From Gadus chalcogrammus (taxonomy: Eukaryota > Chordata > Actinopteri > Gadiformes > Gadidae), in the NCBI RefSeq assembly GCF_026213295.1, contig NC_079431.1, positions 9,952,573 to 10,016,572 of the forward strand: DNA of 64,000 bases. Direction: 5' to 3'. A program made the translations under genes and the position numbers. How positions within the stretch are numbered: position 1 is the first letter of the stretch; the number at the start of each line of letters is the position of its first letter. The notes beneath the pieces are model-generated. The model was given only the letters and a program-made list of their open reading frames with translations. It did not search any database and was not told where the DNA came from. Shown piece by piece: positions 10,366 through 24,071 of this stretch.

Positions 10366-10595
10366 CCATGCGCCTCCATAGGGAGGTGTTCCAGGCACGA
10401 CCAGTGGGGAGGAGACCTTGGGGAAGGCCCAGGAGCAGGTGGAGAGATTATATCTCGACATGGCATGGGAACGCCTCGGGATCCCCCCGTCAGAGCTGAT
10501 CAATGTAGCCCGGGAAAGGGATGTCTGGGGCCCCCTGCCAGAGCTGCTGCCCCCGTGACCCCGGATAAGCGGTTTGAAGATGAGGATGAGAAAGT
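10366..10595 (+). pseudogene. 3' end of a non-LTR retrotransposon (Rex3/RTE- or L2-like)
   Basis: Translated in two frames this gives the C-terminal tail of a LINE reverse-transcriptase polyprotein. The first part has REVFQARPVGRRPWGRPRSR followed by WRDYIS. After a frameshift near 10460 the second part has AWERLGIPPSELINVARERD followed by VWGPLPELLPP and a stop at 10556-10558. The untranslated tail CCCCGGATAAGCGG and GATGAGGATGAG then follow, which is the usual ending of this fish LINE family. It is 5'-truncated and frameshifted, hence inactive. The GATG-type tail favours Rex3/RTE; I am sure of LINE and less sure of the clade. Confidence 0.85.
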
Positions 10596-13235
10596 GATGC
10601 CTAGATATCTGTATTGGGCATAGAGACATCTATGGTACAGAGATAATGGCCCTGCCCCAAGCACGCAAAGCCTAAGTTCATCCTGGATCTACGAGGCTGC
10701 TGGACAGGCAAAAACTAGTGTTCCCTCTTACCAAATAACTGATTTCTCGTCATAGGAACATTCCACAAATGTAAAATGCAGTTAATCGGCCACAGTGCCT
10801 GAGATTTGTGGGAACTAAACTAATATCTGTTGCTTATGGTGTATGCTGCAGCGATTTGAAGATTTTTTTCTCCTTTTAGGCCTCATTCTAACTACTGCAG
10901 CAATGGCTCAGTTTGACGTAGTGGGGTCTACAGAAATCGAGGTGAATCTTTTAACCTATTGTGTAGAAATATTGACCAAATGATGGCTCTATAGAGAGGC
11001 ATGGTGCTGCCTGACTGTCTCCTCGGCAGGCTTACACCACGGGACTCATACTGGTGATTGCTTCTTGAGTTCCCAGAGACAGATCGCTGTAATTTAATAT
11101 CTGTTCAATATCCAATTTATTTTGAACGTAATAATAATGAACACATTGAACCCCCCCCTCCCCCCCATCTACCACCACAATTACATTTGAACAATTTGTC
11201 GGAAACACTGCAATGTGGATGTTAAGTTTCAAAAACGTTCCAACATGCTCAAATATTTTTGTATGAGGGTTTTAACCATGGATAACCACTCTGGGCTACC
11301 CAGAACTATATCGAGAGCTTTATCGAGTTAATCTTATGTTACTGGGACCCCATGTCATTTAATTTAAATGAAATTACATAACGTGAATAAATGTGACTAA
11401 AGGTAAGGCACATAAAACGTAACATTAACTCTGACTTGAACAAGATTTCTGCCGAGTCACGTTACGATAGATTTTCACAGGCAATGGTGGTGAAGATAAC
11501 AACTCCTGGGTTCCCATGCTACTTGACGATGTCATCAAACTTTGACCTTTTGTGATTGTTTTGCTTGAGACCACTAGTGGCAAAATGACATTCTACCTTT
11601 TAAACCTCATTCAAACCCTTTTCAAGCAAGCATAATGCAAGGTGTTTTGTGGGAGCCAATTCAAATCACTTGCCTCACAAAGTGACATCTATTCCCAAAA
11701 TTGCATTACATTTTGTTAGATTTTCTATAATCATGGGGAAAAAAGGGTTCACACATAGCTAGTTTTTTGTCGAGGCAGTAGAGAGAGCTAAAATCATTTT
11801 TTGTGGTTAGCAATACGAAAGAGTTTAATTCATGAATATGCCTTCTACATATTATTTTCCTCTGAATATATTATAGCATATATCAAAACACTAGTCACTT
11901 AACCAAATCAATTCGAGGTTTGTTAGACTTTAAATAAAAAAAAAAGTATTGCACAAGCTCTAAAAGTCATCATCTGAGACACTTAGTAGGCACCAGAGTC
12001 TGAACAAGCAAGGAGTTAAACTACACTTCTTGTGTTGCAACCTTATTCCTGATAACCTTTCAGCTTGGTTTCTCAGGGACAGTAAGCGCAGGCAGGTTTG
12101 TGATTTGTAATCACATTTGCAAAGCAATTGGGATTTCTATATTTCATTGGCTCCTAATCACACATCATCTCATGCCCTGCTTCCACCAAGGCTTTTGTTT
12201 ATTTCACCTAAAGTCTGTTTCATACTCCCCACCACACACTGTTACAAATTAAATGGAAAACTATGCCATACACTTTATGCTCTTGATTTGAAGGGTGGAA
12301 ATTACCTGCCTCAAACTTTTGTCCCTTTAAGGTCAACAGTAAACTAGGTATAATTCATGATTTCCTGAATTATATAATATAATAGGATTATTATAATAAG
12401 TACCAATGCATCTCCAGGACTTTTAGCACTTCATTGTTAAAGAGCTTTTTATTTTTGTAATAGTGAATTGATGTGACTTAACCTATTCTTCAGATCCTGT
12501 GCAAGTCAAATTGATCTGAGTCAACACAGTTGCTTTCAATAGTGTATTATTTATTTCAAATCCCATGATGTCTTTATATCCTTTATTTGGCTCATCTCTT
12601 CTGTAATGAATGCATTATTAACCATCCCTGTGGCCGTTCCTGGGAGACGAGAGAAAATTGAACAGGAAATTAAAGCCTCTGAAAAGGATGGGGGCAATGG
12701 GAGAAGAAATGATATGTGATAATAATTAATGATAAGTGAATGGTATTTAAATGAGATGTGTGCGTTTGTTGAGCTGTTCTACTCTTAACTTTATTGTTAT
12801 CAGTTGATATCAATGTCTGAGCACTGCAACAAGCTCAGGGACGATGATTTGGCTAAGCAGCACAAACTGAATTAGTTGATTAGTTCGTTTTTTTAATTAT
12901 TTTTTATAAAGAAATCAGTGCTTCATGTGAATGCACCCTTTTGTCAGTTCCTTCCACCTGCCTACAAGCTCTATTTAAATAAGCTAGTCAAATATAATTA
13001 GTTAGATTAGATCAACATAGATCATCTTATAGTGAATGCATATCCAAATAATCGTAATAATTGTATTCAGTGGTTGTCAGTTTGGCATGAACTGATCTGG
13101 TTGGCCTCCATGTTGGAGGGATGGGTGAGATCAGGCATATCCTGTTCAAGCTTGACTATGGCTGGCTGCCAAACCAAAGTCATGCAGAGATGTTTGCCCC
13201 AGCACCGTATCTGTTGGTTGACTTCGTACGGTCCT
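10596..13235. other. Non-coding stretch, no gene recognised
   Basis: A C8TC7 tract lies at 11151-11166. The part at about 12600-12760 (TGCATTATTAACCATCCC, then GGAAATTAAAGCCTC and GATAATAATTAATGATAAG) is non-repetitive with several ATTA cores and is a possible regulatory element. Open frames are under 90 residues with no known motif. Confidence 0.5.
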
Positions 13236-13238
13236 CCA

Positions 13239-13560
13239 TTAGGCTTGGGCAGTATCACTGTGTTACGGTCTGCCAGGATATTAGAAATACCGAAGGTATG
13301 ATATTCAATGGCGTCAAAAAACGGTCCTCTTTGAATTGCATATTTGTATACGTGTATTTTTGTATAATCTTTTTCATGTTTATGTATTTTGGCCGAGTTT
13401 TAAGCAGGATATAAATAGTCCAAAACAAGGTATTTGCATTAGCATTGCTGTTGAGACTGAATAAAGCTTGTTCGCCAACTATTAGTTGCTGGTCCGGGTA
13501 GGCGGAGTTACCCCGCAAGCTCTTTCAATAATAACCACCTGCCCGGAACCTTCCGTCATC
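13239..13560 (+). repeat. hAT-like non-autonomous transposon fragment
   Basis: It opens TTAGGCTTGGGCAGTATCAC, close to the GGGCTTGGGCGGTAT-type end of a widespread fish element, and continues with ATTAGAAATACCGAAGGTATGATATTC as such copies do. No inverted partner is visible. ACTTTAAAGGGACCTTATTAG at 13564 looks like a separate TTAA-type repeat end abutting it. Confidence 0.45.
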
Positions 13561-14600
13561 AAACTTTAAAGGGACCTTATTAGCAGAATACTACTGCTGT
13601 GTTGGTTTATTAAAACATTCACACAGTATATCTATTTTTGTAGGAAAGATATTGGATATCCAATCGATTTTTTACAAACATAGAATTGGACATATTTAGT
13701 AATGCTAAAGGGAGATTATTTTAACCAAAAATGAAGAAACAGCGTATACTTAGCCTTAATAGATTACAAATGGATGAATAGAGCTGCGTGAACAAATCTA
13801 CAAGTGGATTCCGGGTGAGGCTTCACTACCTGAAGTGGTGTATAATTTCAATCCTATTTGATGGTCAATGGTTTGTGTTGTGAAATCCAGACAGCTTGAT
13901 TGAATGTGTGTGGGACAGTCCATCCCGTTTTAAAAAACTGTAGGAGTTTAAATGAAATGGCAACAGCTACTGTAATTTCAAAAATGAAGCTGGAGAACAT
14001 CTACAATCCCCAATGCCTCTATGTTTTCTTTTTAATTTCACCCGCTCACAATCATCAGTTGCTTAGTATTTTGCAAACCTAATGAGCGTGGCATACTCTG
14101 TTGCTCCTGCGCAGTAGGAGCATAAAGCCGCTCTCCTCCTCGCGTGTGTGTGTATCTGTGTGTGTGTGCTCGCACATCTACCACACCGCCCTCATCTTGC
14201 AGTCAAGTCTGACCTTCAGGGTCATGGTGTGCTTGTGTCCACATTTGTAGAGACCCGTGGAAGACATTTTAACTGTGCTGTTTGTACAACTGTGTGCTTC
14301 AGCATCCCTCTGAAGTTCAATTTAGCCACGGAGCATAACCTTCTACAATGGATATGTGGATAAACAAGCACACCTGAAGTCCCTCACTTTCTTCAGGCAG
14401 CAATTTAATATACCAGCATAGCATTTGCATAAAATATGCACTTAAGATTGAATACCCTAAGAAAGCTTATATAGACCTTTTGTTTATAAATGTTTAAAAC
14501 ACCACACAGAACGCTGAATTACATCGAACAGTTAACGTCTGACAGTGATCCATTTCAAACTTTACCGGTAAATTAATTCGGAATAAAAAAAAAGAAAGAA
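13561..14600. other. Non-coding stretch with a minor GT patch
   Basis: GTGTGTGTGTATCTGTGTGT lies near 14146-14168. The rest shows no repeat or coding feature that I recognise. Confidence 0.55.
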
Positions 14601-15480
14601 ATTGACCCAATCGCAGAGTGTCATGCTGGGAATGAAAATGTACAAATCAACCTGTCCACAGATCTCAGCCACGTATCTCATCATCCCCTCGACTTTGGGC
14701 TTCTGATTTGTATGCTAATTACATCAATGTTTAATACGGAATCGGTGAGAGTGATTAAAGACGGCCTGGTGGTTTGATAGTGCATTGATATTCCCTTGCG
14801 ATGTCCAGCGTTTTCTGGAGTGATGGCTGGATGGTAGATTCATGCTCCCTTCCGGTGTGGGCTCCACATCTCTCCACTCAAGTGGGGGTGGGTCTCCTTC
14901 TCCCAAACGGTGCCACCGCAGTCACTGTGTTGCCAGTTAACAGTCAGTCGAAGCAAGTACATTCATTTAGTGTCATTACGCAGCGTCTTATCAATGTCAG
15001 GGGAGCAAATGAGCAGCGTATGCAAATGTCACACCAGTGCAGAGTCCTGCTTAGAGAGACCAAACGGAATAACAAATGGTTTGCCCGGCCTTCGTCAGTT
15101 TCCCTTTTTATTTTGGTGGGGAGCTCAGTGCACCTCGCACAATAACCTCCTATTTATCAGGTTGTAGTTTTTTTCATGCTACAGGCCAACACTGTTATCA
15201 AACCGCTTTTTTTTGTCTTTTCTTTTTTGTTCAACAAGATAAAAGGTCTTGAAGCAAAAGCCCATTACTTTTCCATTGGCAGGCCGTGGCAGGGAACCTC
15301 TGAGACACCCGCTGAAGCCCTTTCTCATGTTTTCTGTGCTTTAAGGCGTAGACCCATACCAATAATCCATTTGTCAAGAAGCCACAATATTGCTTTTGAG
15401 CTTCCTTGTATATCCTTGCTATTCTGAAGTTTCGCTGAATAATTCTCTCTGTATGTTCCTTATTTCCCTCCTGTAGGGAA
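14601..15480. promoter_or_regulatory. Candidate conserved non-coding block
   Basis: Two non-repetitive pieces stand out. One is 14640-14810, with GATTTGTATGCTAATTACATC (octamer-like ATGCTAAT plus TAATTA-like core). The other is 15235-15430, with AAAGCCCATTACTTTTCCATTGGC. Open frames of 83-114 residues over this block carry no recognisable domain. The regulatory reading is inference from composition. Confidence 0.25.
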
Positions 15481-16680
15481 ACATTTCTGTGTTTTGGCAC
15501 ACACTGATATGAGTCAGTTGAACTCTTAAATCACTTGTTCTTTCAGTTGTTGTGCATGTGGTTTATAGTTGCATAATTCATTTTACAAAGAAATAGGGGA
15601 AAGAGTACAAACTCTCCATCTTCCATTCAACAAAGGACAAACCTTTTATTTTTTAAAGATTTCAGGCAATGTGCACCTTCAATGAGTACTAGATTGGATA
15701 TTCTTTAGTGTTTATCAACTTTAAATGCAAGGGAATAAAGGCAAGCATCTGGCCAAAGCACAACATTATTCATGATATGCCAACATTATACTTTTATTCA
15801 TCTTATATGGAGAAATACTTGAGGAAATAGTCCCCTCAGTAGATTCAATATGACATTACTAAAGACAAAAAGCCAGATGACAAATCCATTTAGTGAATCG
15901 AACGCTTTTCTAAATTAGATTGACTCATTCATAATACTTCCAAAAGGAGGCTATACAGTATATCCTCTTCTGCCGCACTAATTCATAGAGGAGTTACACC
16001 AAAATGTCTCAGGATGACTAACCCATGCTCCATCTAGTATAAATAGCACTGCACATTTAATTGAGTTAACCTGATTTAGGTTGATGGTGACCATTTATGT
16101 AAATCAGTTCCTGTTATTGTTTCTCAAGTGAGATTTATCACACATGTTGTATGTTTTAGCTTAGCTTCTACCTAGGCTAGCTAGCACTGGCTCTGTGTAC
16201 CATTAGAAGTGAACTAAACTAAAACATTTTACATGGTTACGCCTTTTGAGATTGAATTGCCCGGCTAAGCCCCTCTCAAAGCCAGTCAGACTACATAGAG
16301 CTATGCTCATATTGTATAAAGCTCCTAATTAGGGAGACAAGCGTTAAGGCTTATGTGTGTGCGTGTGTTTTTAGCAATTGCTGATGTGTGTTCATTAACA
16401 TATATTTTTTATCATGTTTCCCTTCAGAACAACATTCTGTCTCTTACAAACATTTATGAGACGAAGCTCACCATAGATTTTGACAGTTAGCCGCACTTAG
16501 TAGTGTACTGGTGGTGTTTGTTTGTGTTGTATGCTTACATATTAATATTTATGCTTCTGTATTGTGCATGTTGCTTTTCTGGGCAGGATTAATTCTTTTT
16601 TTAAAAAGAGTTCTGTCTGTTAATTTGTGTTTATTTGAATGGGAACGGTCCAAATGTAAAAAAATGGTTTTGTCCCTTGT
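15481..16680. other. AT-rich non-coding stretch
   Basis: No gene or repeat was identified apart from short T and GT runs. Confidence 0.55.
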
Positions 16681-16713
16681 GAGTGAATAAGCGATTATTC
16701 AGACCCATCCCTA
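16681..16713 (-). repeat. TIR-like end of a hAT-type element
   Basis: On the minus strand this reads TAGGGATGGGTCTGAATAATC then GCTTATTCAC, similar to TAGGGATGGG-type hAT ends. No partner end was found and the element body may extend leftward over about 200 bases. Low support. Confidence 0.3.
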
Positions 16714-16875
16714 CTACTTAAAATACACTATAGTTGATGAAGTCTTTATGAAAGGCTTGAAGACCAGGCAAGCACCCAGGACAATATCTTCATAAATGGA
16801 TGTAAACTTAGCCAAATTTCATTAAACTGTGAGATATGAGTCAAAGGTGAAATGCTGCAACTCTCCCTGAGCAAT

Positions 16876-17015
16876 CTGCCTCCAGTGGCTCAGTGGCTCA
16901 AACCAATAATGGGTAGGCAATAAGCCTGGCAGCGACCCGGGTTAGATTTACAACCGGCATCCTGTGCTACATGTCCTTCCCTTTCTTCTTCAACCCACTT
17001 TCCTGTCTGTTTTCA
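16876..17015 (+). repeat. Degraded tRNA-derived SINE, same family as 4.1 kb
   Basis: It begins CTCCAGTGGCTCAGTGGCTC (A-box region), carries the 15-mer GCAGCGACCCGGGTT found exactly in the 4.1-kb copy, and has a decayed B box (GGGTTAGATTTAC). It then enters the CTACATGTCCTTCCC / TTTCCTGTCTG tail typical of fish SINEs. The B box has lost the invariant GTTC, so this copy is older and cannot be transcribed by Pol III. Confidence 0.75.
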
Positions 17016-19268
<2,253 letters not shown>

Positions 19269-19296
19269 ATCTATCTATCTATCTATCTATCTATCT
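19269..19296. repeat. (ATCT)7 microsatellite
   Basis: Seven uninterrupted ATCT units lie just after a TTTATTAAAGG run. Simple tetranucleotide repeat. Confidence 0.97.
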
Positions 19297-20280
19297 TGCT
19301 AAATATCTAAAATACTTAAAAGAATTCCATTTTAAAGGATGTCCAAGACATGTATCCTGAATGCAGTATTGGACCTTTGTTTAGCTAATTTCGATTGACG
19401 GTTAAAATTGCCTCAAGCTATTCGTCATTTATAATATACCAATACAAATATAAAGTATTAGGATATTTGTAACCATCTAAATGACACTCTGGTCTATTGA
19501 CCTTTTAACACTGTGTTTTGGGGGAGAAGACATTCACTTTTCCATCTTTAATTTGTGCAATGCGTCCATGGATTAACTGCAACAAATGTCCAGCGTGTGT
19601 GGACATTCCATATGTTTTCTTCTCCTTGAAACACGCCTAACAGTAGTCAAGTCTGCCCCTTCCTAAACATAGATGCCTTTAGCCCCTTGTTGGTGCTGCG
19701 ACTATGATCAGAGTTGAAAAACCTAGAACTAAAGGTAGCGTCAAGAGTATTTTCAACAGTGTGGTGTCTGTTGTCAGGCAGAAGGCTGCCAGTCGTCTTT
19801 TCTGAGAGTTTAAGCCTGGAGCAACACAAACGTTGACGAGTCCTCGAAGAGCCAGCCAACATCCTCCCAGCTATTATCCTAGATGCATTACCCCGGGACT
19901 CAAACTTAACATAGCACACAGAGGTGGGGAGGTAGGTAACTCTTAAACTGTGTTCCACTACATGAGAGCTGGCAAGTAGGTTTGCAAAAAAGTATAATAA
20001 GAAATATTTTCTCTTGCAAAACAATCTACTTTTTGGCAGGCTTAATGTTTATCCCGCTAGCTTTTATTCAGTTACAAGGCTCGAGAACTCAAAGGTAGAA
20101 AAGAAGAATTTGGAAATGAGGGGGCTTGTTTATACTTGCCGAACAGTGTCAGGCGATAAAATCCACAGATGGGTCACACATCCCCTACAAGCACAGAGCC
20201 ATTTATACCTCATACAGAGGTATATACAGAGACTTTATGAAACCGAATGATGTTGGTGTATGATGAACAATGTTGTGATG
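19297..20280. other. Non-coding stretch; 125-residue minus-strand frame not recognised
   Basis: The frame at 19647-20024 (minus) has a hydrophobic start (MFCKRKYFLLYFFANLLASS) but no domain I know, no coding-like neighbours and no splice context. I treat it as chance, though a retropseudogene fragment cannot be excluded. Confidence 0.45.
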
Positions 20281-21060
20281 CTAGTGCATGAGCAGTTTAA
20301 ATACATCTAATGGGCCTCAAGCATTAACGAGAAGCAAAGCAAAAGCAGGGTTAAATCCGGGGAAATTGGCAATGCTCATTCAGTATCCTCGCCATAATGC
20401 TACAGTTAGATTGTGTGTAGAGAGCAGTGGATTCCCTCCCCTGGGATACCTTTCGTACAGCTGCACCGATGCTATCTGTGCAGTTCCCTTCAACACAGAG
20501 AGATGGTCGGGGCACAGGTCAGTGGAAGGGAGGCGATGGGGCCACTCATTAATCACCATCAGTAGCTCTGCCTTGACTAAGTACACACATCGCCTGGGAG
20601 TAGCCACTGCGAATGACGGACCGAACACCGCTGCAGTCCCCCAGCGAGAGTATTGCCCCGTGGCCGCACTGATCAAACAATCCAAGGGAAGCAATATTCT
20701 GTTAAACGACCACTGTTCTTCAACCATTAGGGTGCACAGTACCCTTCCCATTGAAGGCCCTAATAGCCTTCTGCCTTGGACAGGTGCTCAGCAAATTGCC
20801 TTCCCTAAATGATTAACGAAGGAAGGATCTCCCCGTCCACCACTGAAGCTCTGACTGAAGCCCATGGCCAAACTGAATTGCAGCAGGACTTCCACATGGA
20901 TACTTATGGCAAGTGTGTAAATCCTTCTGATGAAGCCAACATGGACTTATTCCACTCATATTAGTCCTGGCTTGGGCATTTAATGAGCCAGCCGTTCAGG
21001 ATTCTCATGGCTCAGTACTTTTTGCATATGTTTAACACATTTAAATGCAGAGCACTTCTT
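20281..21060. other. Non-repetitive balanced-composition block
   Basis: Frames stay open on both strands (174 residues plus, 20288-20812; 123 residues minus, 20380-20751). The plus product has no domain, signal peptide or low-complexity bias that I recognise. Motifs such as CCACTCATTAATCACCATCA (about 20541) and GGGCATTTAATGAGCCAGCC (about 20973) are compatible with regulatory DNA. Either a conserved non-coding element or chance. Confidence 0.35.
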
Positions 21061-21505
21061 TATGATTTATGTATGCAACAACAGAAACAACCAAGTGAGG
21101 GAAGGTGAAAGAAGTTGATGGTTTGTTTTTCTACCAGCAAGAAAGTGAAAATCAAACTATTGGTTCATTTCGTGTATCCTGTTGCTTTTCTCTTGGCAGA
21201 CGTAGTATCCTCATTCAGCTATGGTCAGTGGAGTTACTGCTGCACAATCAAGTTATCTATCTCACTATCTATCACCAGTAATGCAATTTGGTGTTCGTTT
21301 TGAGTAATATTTATCGATCTTATTTATTAAGTATTATATTATTTGCTCAATGACATTTGAGTTGAATAAAACACAATCAAATGCAGACAAAAGGTTGCGG
21401 TGAGATAGCAGACAAGTACTTTATTTTTGAAAATCTGGAATTCAATGTCCAAAAATAACAATCGATACATAACAAAAATACACATTTGCGCTTTCTTGTG
21501 GTTAC
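21061..21505. other. AT-rich non-coding stretch
   Basis: Nothing is recognised apart from a short ATCTATCTCACTATCTATC run near 21255. Confidence 0.55.
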
Positions 21506-21998
21506 GCCTAAAAAATAAAAAAGTTTGGTTCCTGTTTGTTGTCAGTTGAGGTCATGGGTAGGTAGGGAATTTATTTTATTTTTTTATTTTATTTTTTCCA
21601 GCGGCAGCGAATGATAGGTAGGTTGTTTTCATTTAAAAACGAGAAAATTCGCTCATCCTTGTACAGAATGAAGAGGTGCTGTACCAAAAAAAAAAAAAAA
21701 AAAGGTTGGTTCCTGTTTGTTGTCAGTTGAGGTCATGGGTAGGTAGGGAATTTATTTTATTTTATTTATTTATTTTTTCCAGCGGCAGCGAATGATAGGT
21801 AGGTTGTTTTCATTTAAAAACGAGAAAATTCGCTCATCCTTGTACAGAATGAAGAGGTGCTGTACCAAAACGTAATTATAGTTTGCATCAAATTATTATT
21901 ATTTTTTTTTTTTAATAATGCTCATAAAATAATTTGGGTCGCACATAAATTGACAGGGTCGGTCGGAAACCGGAACCAAACAAAAAATTTTTTTAGGC
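21506..21998. mobile_element. Non-autonomous DNA element with 32-bp terminal inverted repeats
   Basis: The left end GCCTAAAAAATAAAAAAG then TTTGGTTCCTGTTT (from 21506) is inverted at the right as GCCTAAAAAAATTTTTTG then TTTGGTTCCGGTTT (minus strand from 21998). About three quarters of the 32 positions match, and all of the GTTTGGTTCC core. No coding frame exists inside. The right subterminal GGTCGGTCGGAAACCGG is itself partly palindromic. The superfamily cannot be assigned; no clear target duplication is visible. Confidence 0.7.
21525..21870. repeat. 181-bp tandem duplication inside the element
   Basis: The block from TTGGTTCCTGTTTGTTGTCA to GAGGTGCTGTACCAAAA occurs at 21525 and again at 21706. 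The copies are nearly identical; they differ mainly in the T/A-rich stretch near 21570/21751 and in an 18-A run that ends copy 1. The near identity implies a recent duplication, or a copy variant inherited from the source element. Confidence 0.93.
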
Positions 21999-23169
21999 CT
22001 TAATATTATTTTAGATTATTAAACCTTTTTTAACAAAATATCTGTTTCTATATATTTAATGATTGGTTCTGGAAAAACAAATATCATTAAGAACATGCTG
22101 TGAAGTCTGGCGGTTTTGTGTCGGGTAGCAGTCATATGATGACTAATAGAAAACAACAGGGGTACCAGTAAGCCTATACTCCAACTGTGCATGTTGAAAT
22201 CCCTTCGAAATTAGATGCTGGGATCTGCTCCCTTAATGATCAACTTTACAATCATGAAGTAATAATTAAAGCCGCATTTGTGTATAAATGTAAGCTTGCA
22301 AAGCTTACAAAGATTATAGAAACAAAATACACTCTCAATGGACTCTATATCCAAGCCTCATCAGCTATTGATAGACCGGTAACTGTCAAAGCAACACCCA
22401 CATTGTAAACAGCATGTGTATGGAATCCACATCTTGGAAATAGACATTGCTTAAGGGGTGAAATAAGTGCCACCATTAATATCAGTTATATATATTTGTT
22501 TTTGTGCATGTGATGTTACCTTTGTTTGTCAGTCAGTCAGCCACTGTTTTCTTCTTAGTGATAAAGCACTGGAAACACCATCAACTAAGGTTTAGGGATG
22601 CCGTCTTTAGAAAATCTTTATTTATTAATACAATACTAAACTACCTATCCTAACTCTCCACTCCACATCTCATGCAGTCCCAGGGGTTCTAGATGCAGTC
22701 TTCATTTGGTGTTGTCGATACATTTCAGTACCAGTACCAACTTGCCAGGTCCAGGGTGGAGGGCGTTCTGGCAGTAAGGGATAATGTACAGCGAGCAGGT
22801 GATTTTCACAAAATTAAACCATTCTGCATGATGCATGACTATTTGCTAATTTGACAGAAAATATAACAAATAATTTACCAATTTAATAATGTTAAATGCT
22901 CAAAGTGTTTATTTTTCAGAGCAATTAAAATATCAGACTTAAATATATAATTGATTCAACAAAGCCAGGTTATTAACCTTTTGTAACATTTTCTCCTGGC
23001 TTGACAAACAATAGTTACCAATATAATTTGTCTAAAGTATATTGTATTTATATATTCACGGTTATATATTCACAGAGAGACAATAGTGTTAATTTTCCTC
23101 AAACGATAAAATGGCAATCGCACTCCCCGACAAACCTTTCTTCCATTTACAGACCAGCTTTGTCAACTC
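21999..23169. other. AT-rich non-coding stretch
   Basis: GTCAGTCAGTCAGCC lies near 22528. No repeat family or gene is recognised; frames are under 75 residues. Confidence 0.55.
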
Positions 23170-23217
23170 CCTTTGCTGGTCATTGAGTTTCAATGACCAG
23201 CAAAGGTCATTGAGTTT
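23170..23217. repeat. Perfect 17-bp hairpin plus adjoining direct copy
   Basis: CCTTTGCTGGTCATTGA (23170-23186) pairs exactly with 23190-23206 across a GTT loop. Directly after it, TCATTGAGTTT (23207-23217) repeats 23180-23190. The combination of inverted and direct copy is what a replication template switch leaves behind. Confidence 0.9.
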
Positions 23218-24035
23218 AATCAATGGCATGTGTTACAGGTCTATAGGTCTCTTATAAGTTATTAATTGAACTTGATTCGGTGCAGTGCATTGCAGGACCA
23301 GCCCTTGGTCTCATATGATATCAGCTGCAGTTCGTAACATTACCTGGATTATCATTGCGGCACTGCGACAGGTATGCGTAGACATTGCTGCAATCTGTCA
23401 AGGGTTCCAACACGACTTTGCAGTGAGAGAGTGAGAAAGAGAATTAGAAATGGGGGGGCATTCACTTTGTCCTTGCACTAGAAACTTGGATAATGAGAAG
23501 CTGCTGCATCATCTATGACATTTTCTGCTCCTGCTGGGAAGGACCTGAAATGCTTGTACTTTCTTATGGAGTTTCCCTGTGGCCTATTATTCCTTACTAA
23601 AGTTTTAATTTCCAACCTTGTATGTAATTTGGTAATTGTAAACATTAAAATATTTATGGAAAATATTATGATGCTTGTATAAATCATCCCAGTTGCGATA
23701 AGGTTTGATGTATGTATGAGATCATGATGATGTATGTGATGCATGTGAATTTCAGCAATCAGGACAATTCTTCAACCCTTCAATCACTATTCTAAAGATC
23801 ACGTAAGTCTGCTCGGAAAAAAAAGGAACAATGATGAAATATGATGAAGTAACGATCAAATCAGATTACGATTTCTGTGTTAAAAGCTTTGCAACCAATG
23901 TTACGGTTAGCTTTATGACTCTTCAAAACACTTCCTCAGTGACCTGAAGCCGATGAGCTGCCAGTCATCAGCTTCAAGGCCTCTGCTAATGGGGGATCTC
24001 GAGTGATACAAGAGAAGCAGGGGGCTGGGAAAAGC
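23218..24035. other. Non-coding stretch
   Basis: A GAGAGAGTGAGAAAGAGAA purine patch lies near 23425 and an ATGATG-rich patch near 23720. Nothing else is seen. Confidence 0.55.
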
Positions 24036-24071
24036 CCTGCTGGGCCTGCTGTGCCTGCTGTGCCTGCTGTG
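24036..24071. repeat. 9-bp tandem repeat, four units
   Basis: CCTGCTGGG is followed by three exact CCTGCTGTG units. On the minus strand it would encode a short TAGTAG(P)AG-type run, but no gene context supports translation. Confidence 0.92.

Noticed and set aside
19647..20024. 125-residue minus-strand frame as a secreted or membrane protein (hydrophobic N-terminus)
   Set aside because: No recognisable family, no promoter or polyadenylation context, AT-rich start; a chance hydrophobic stretch is sufficient.
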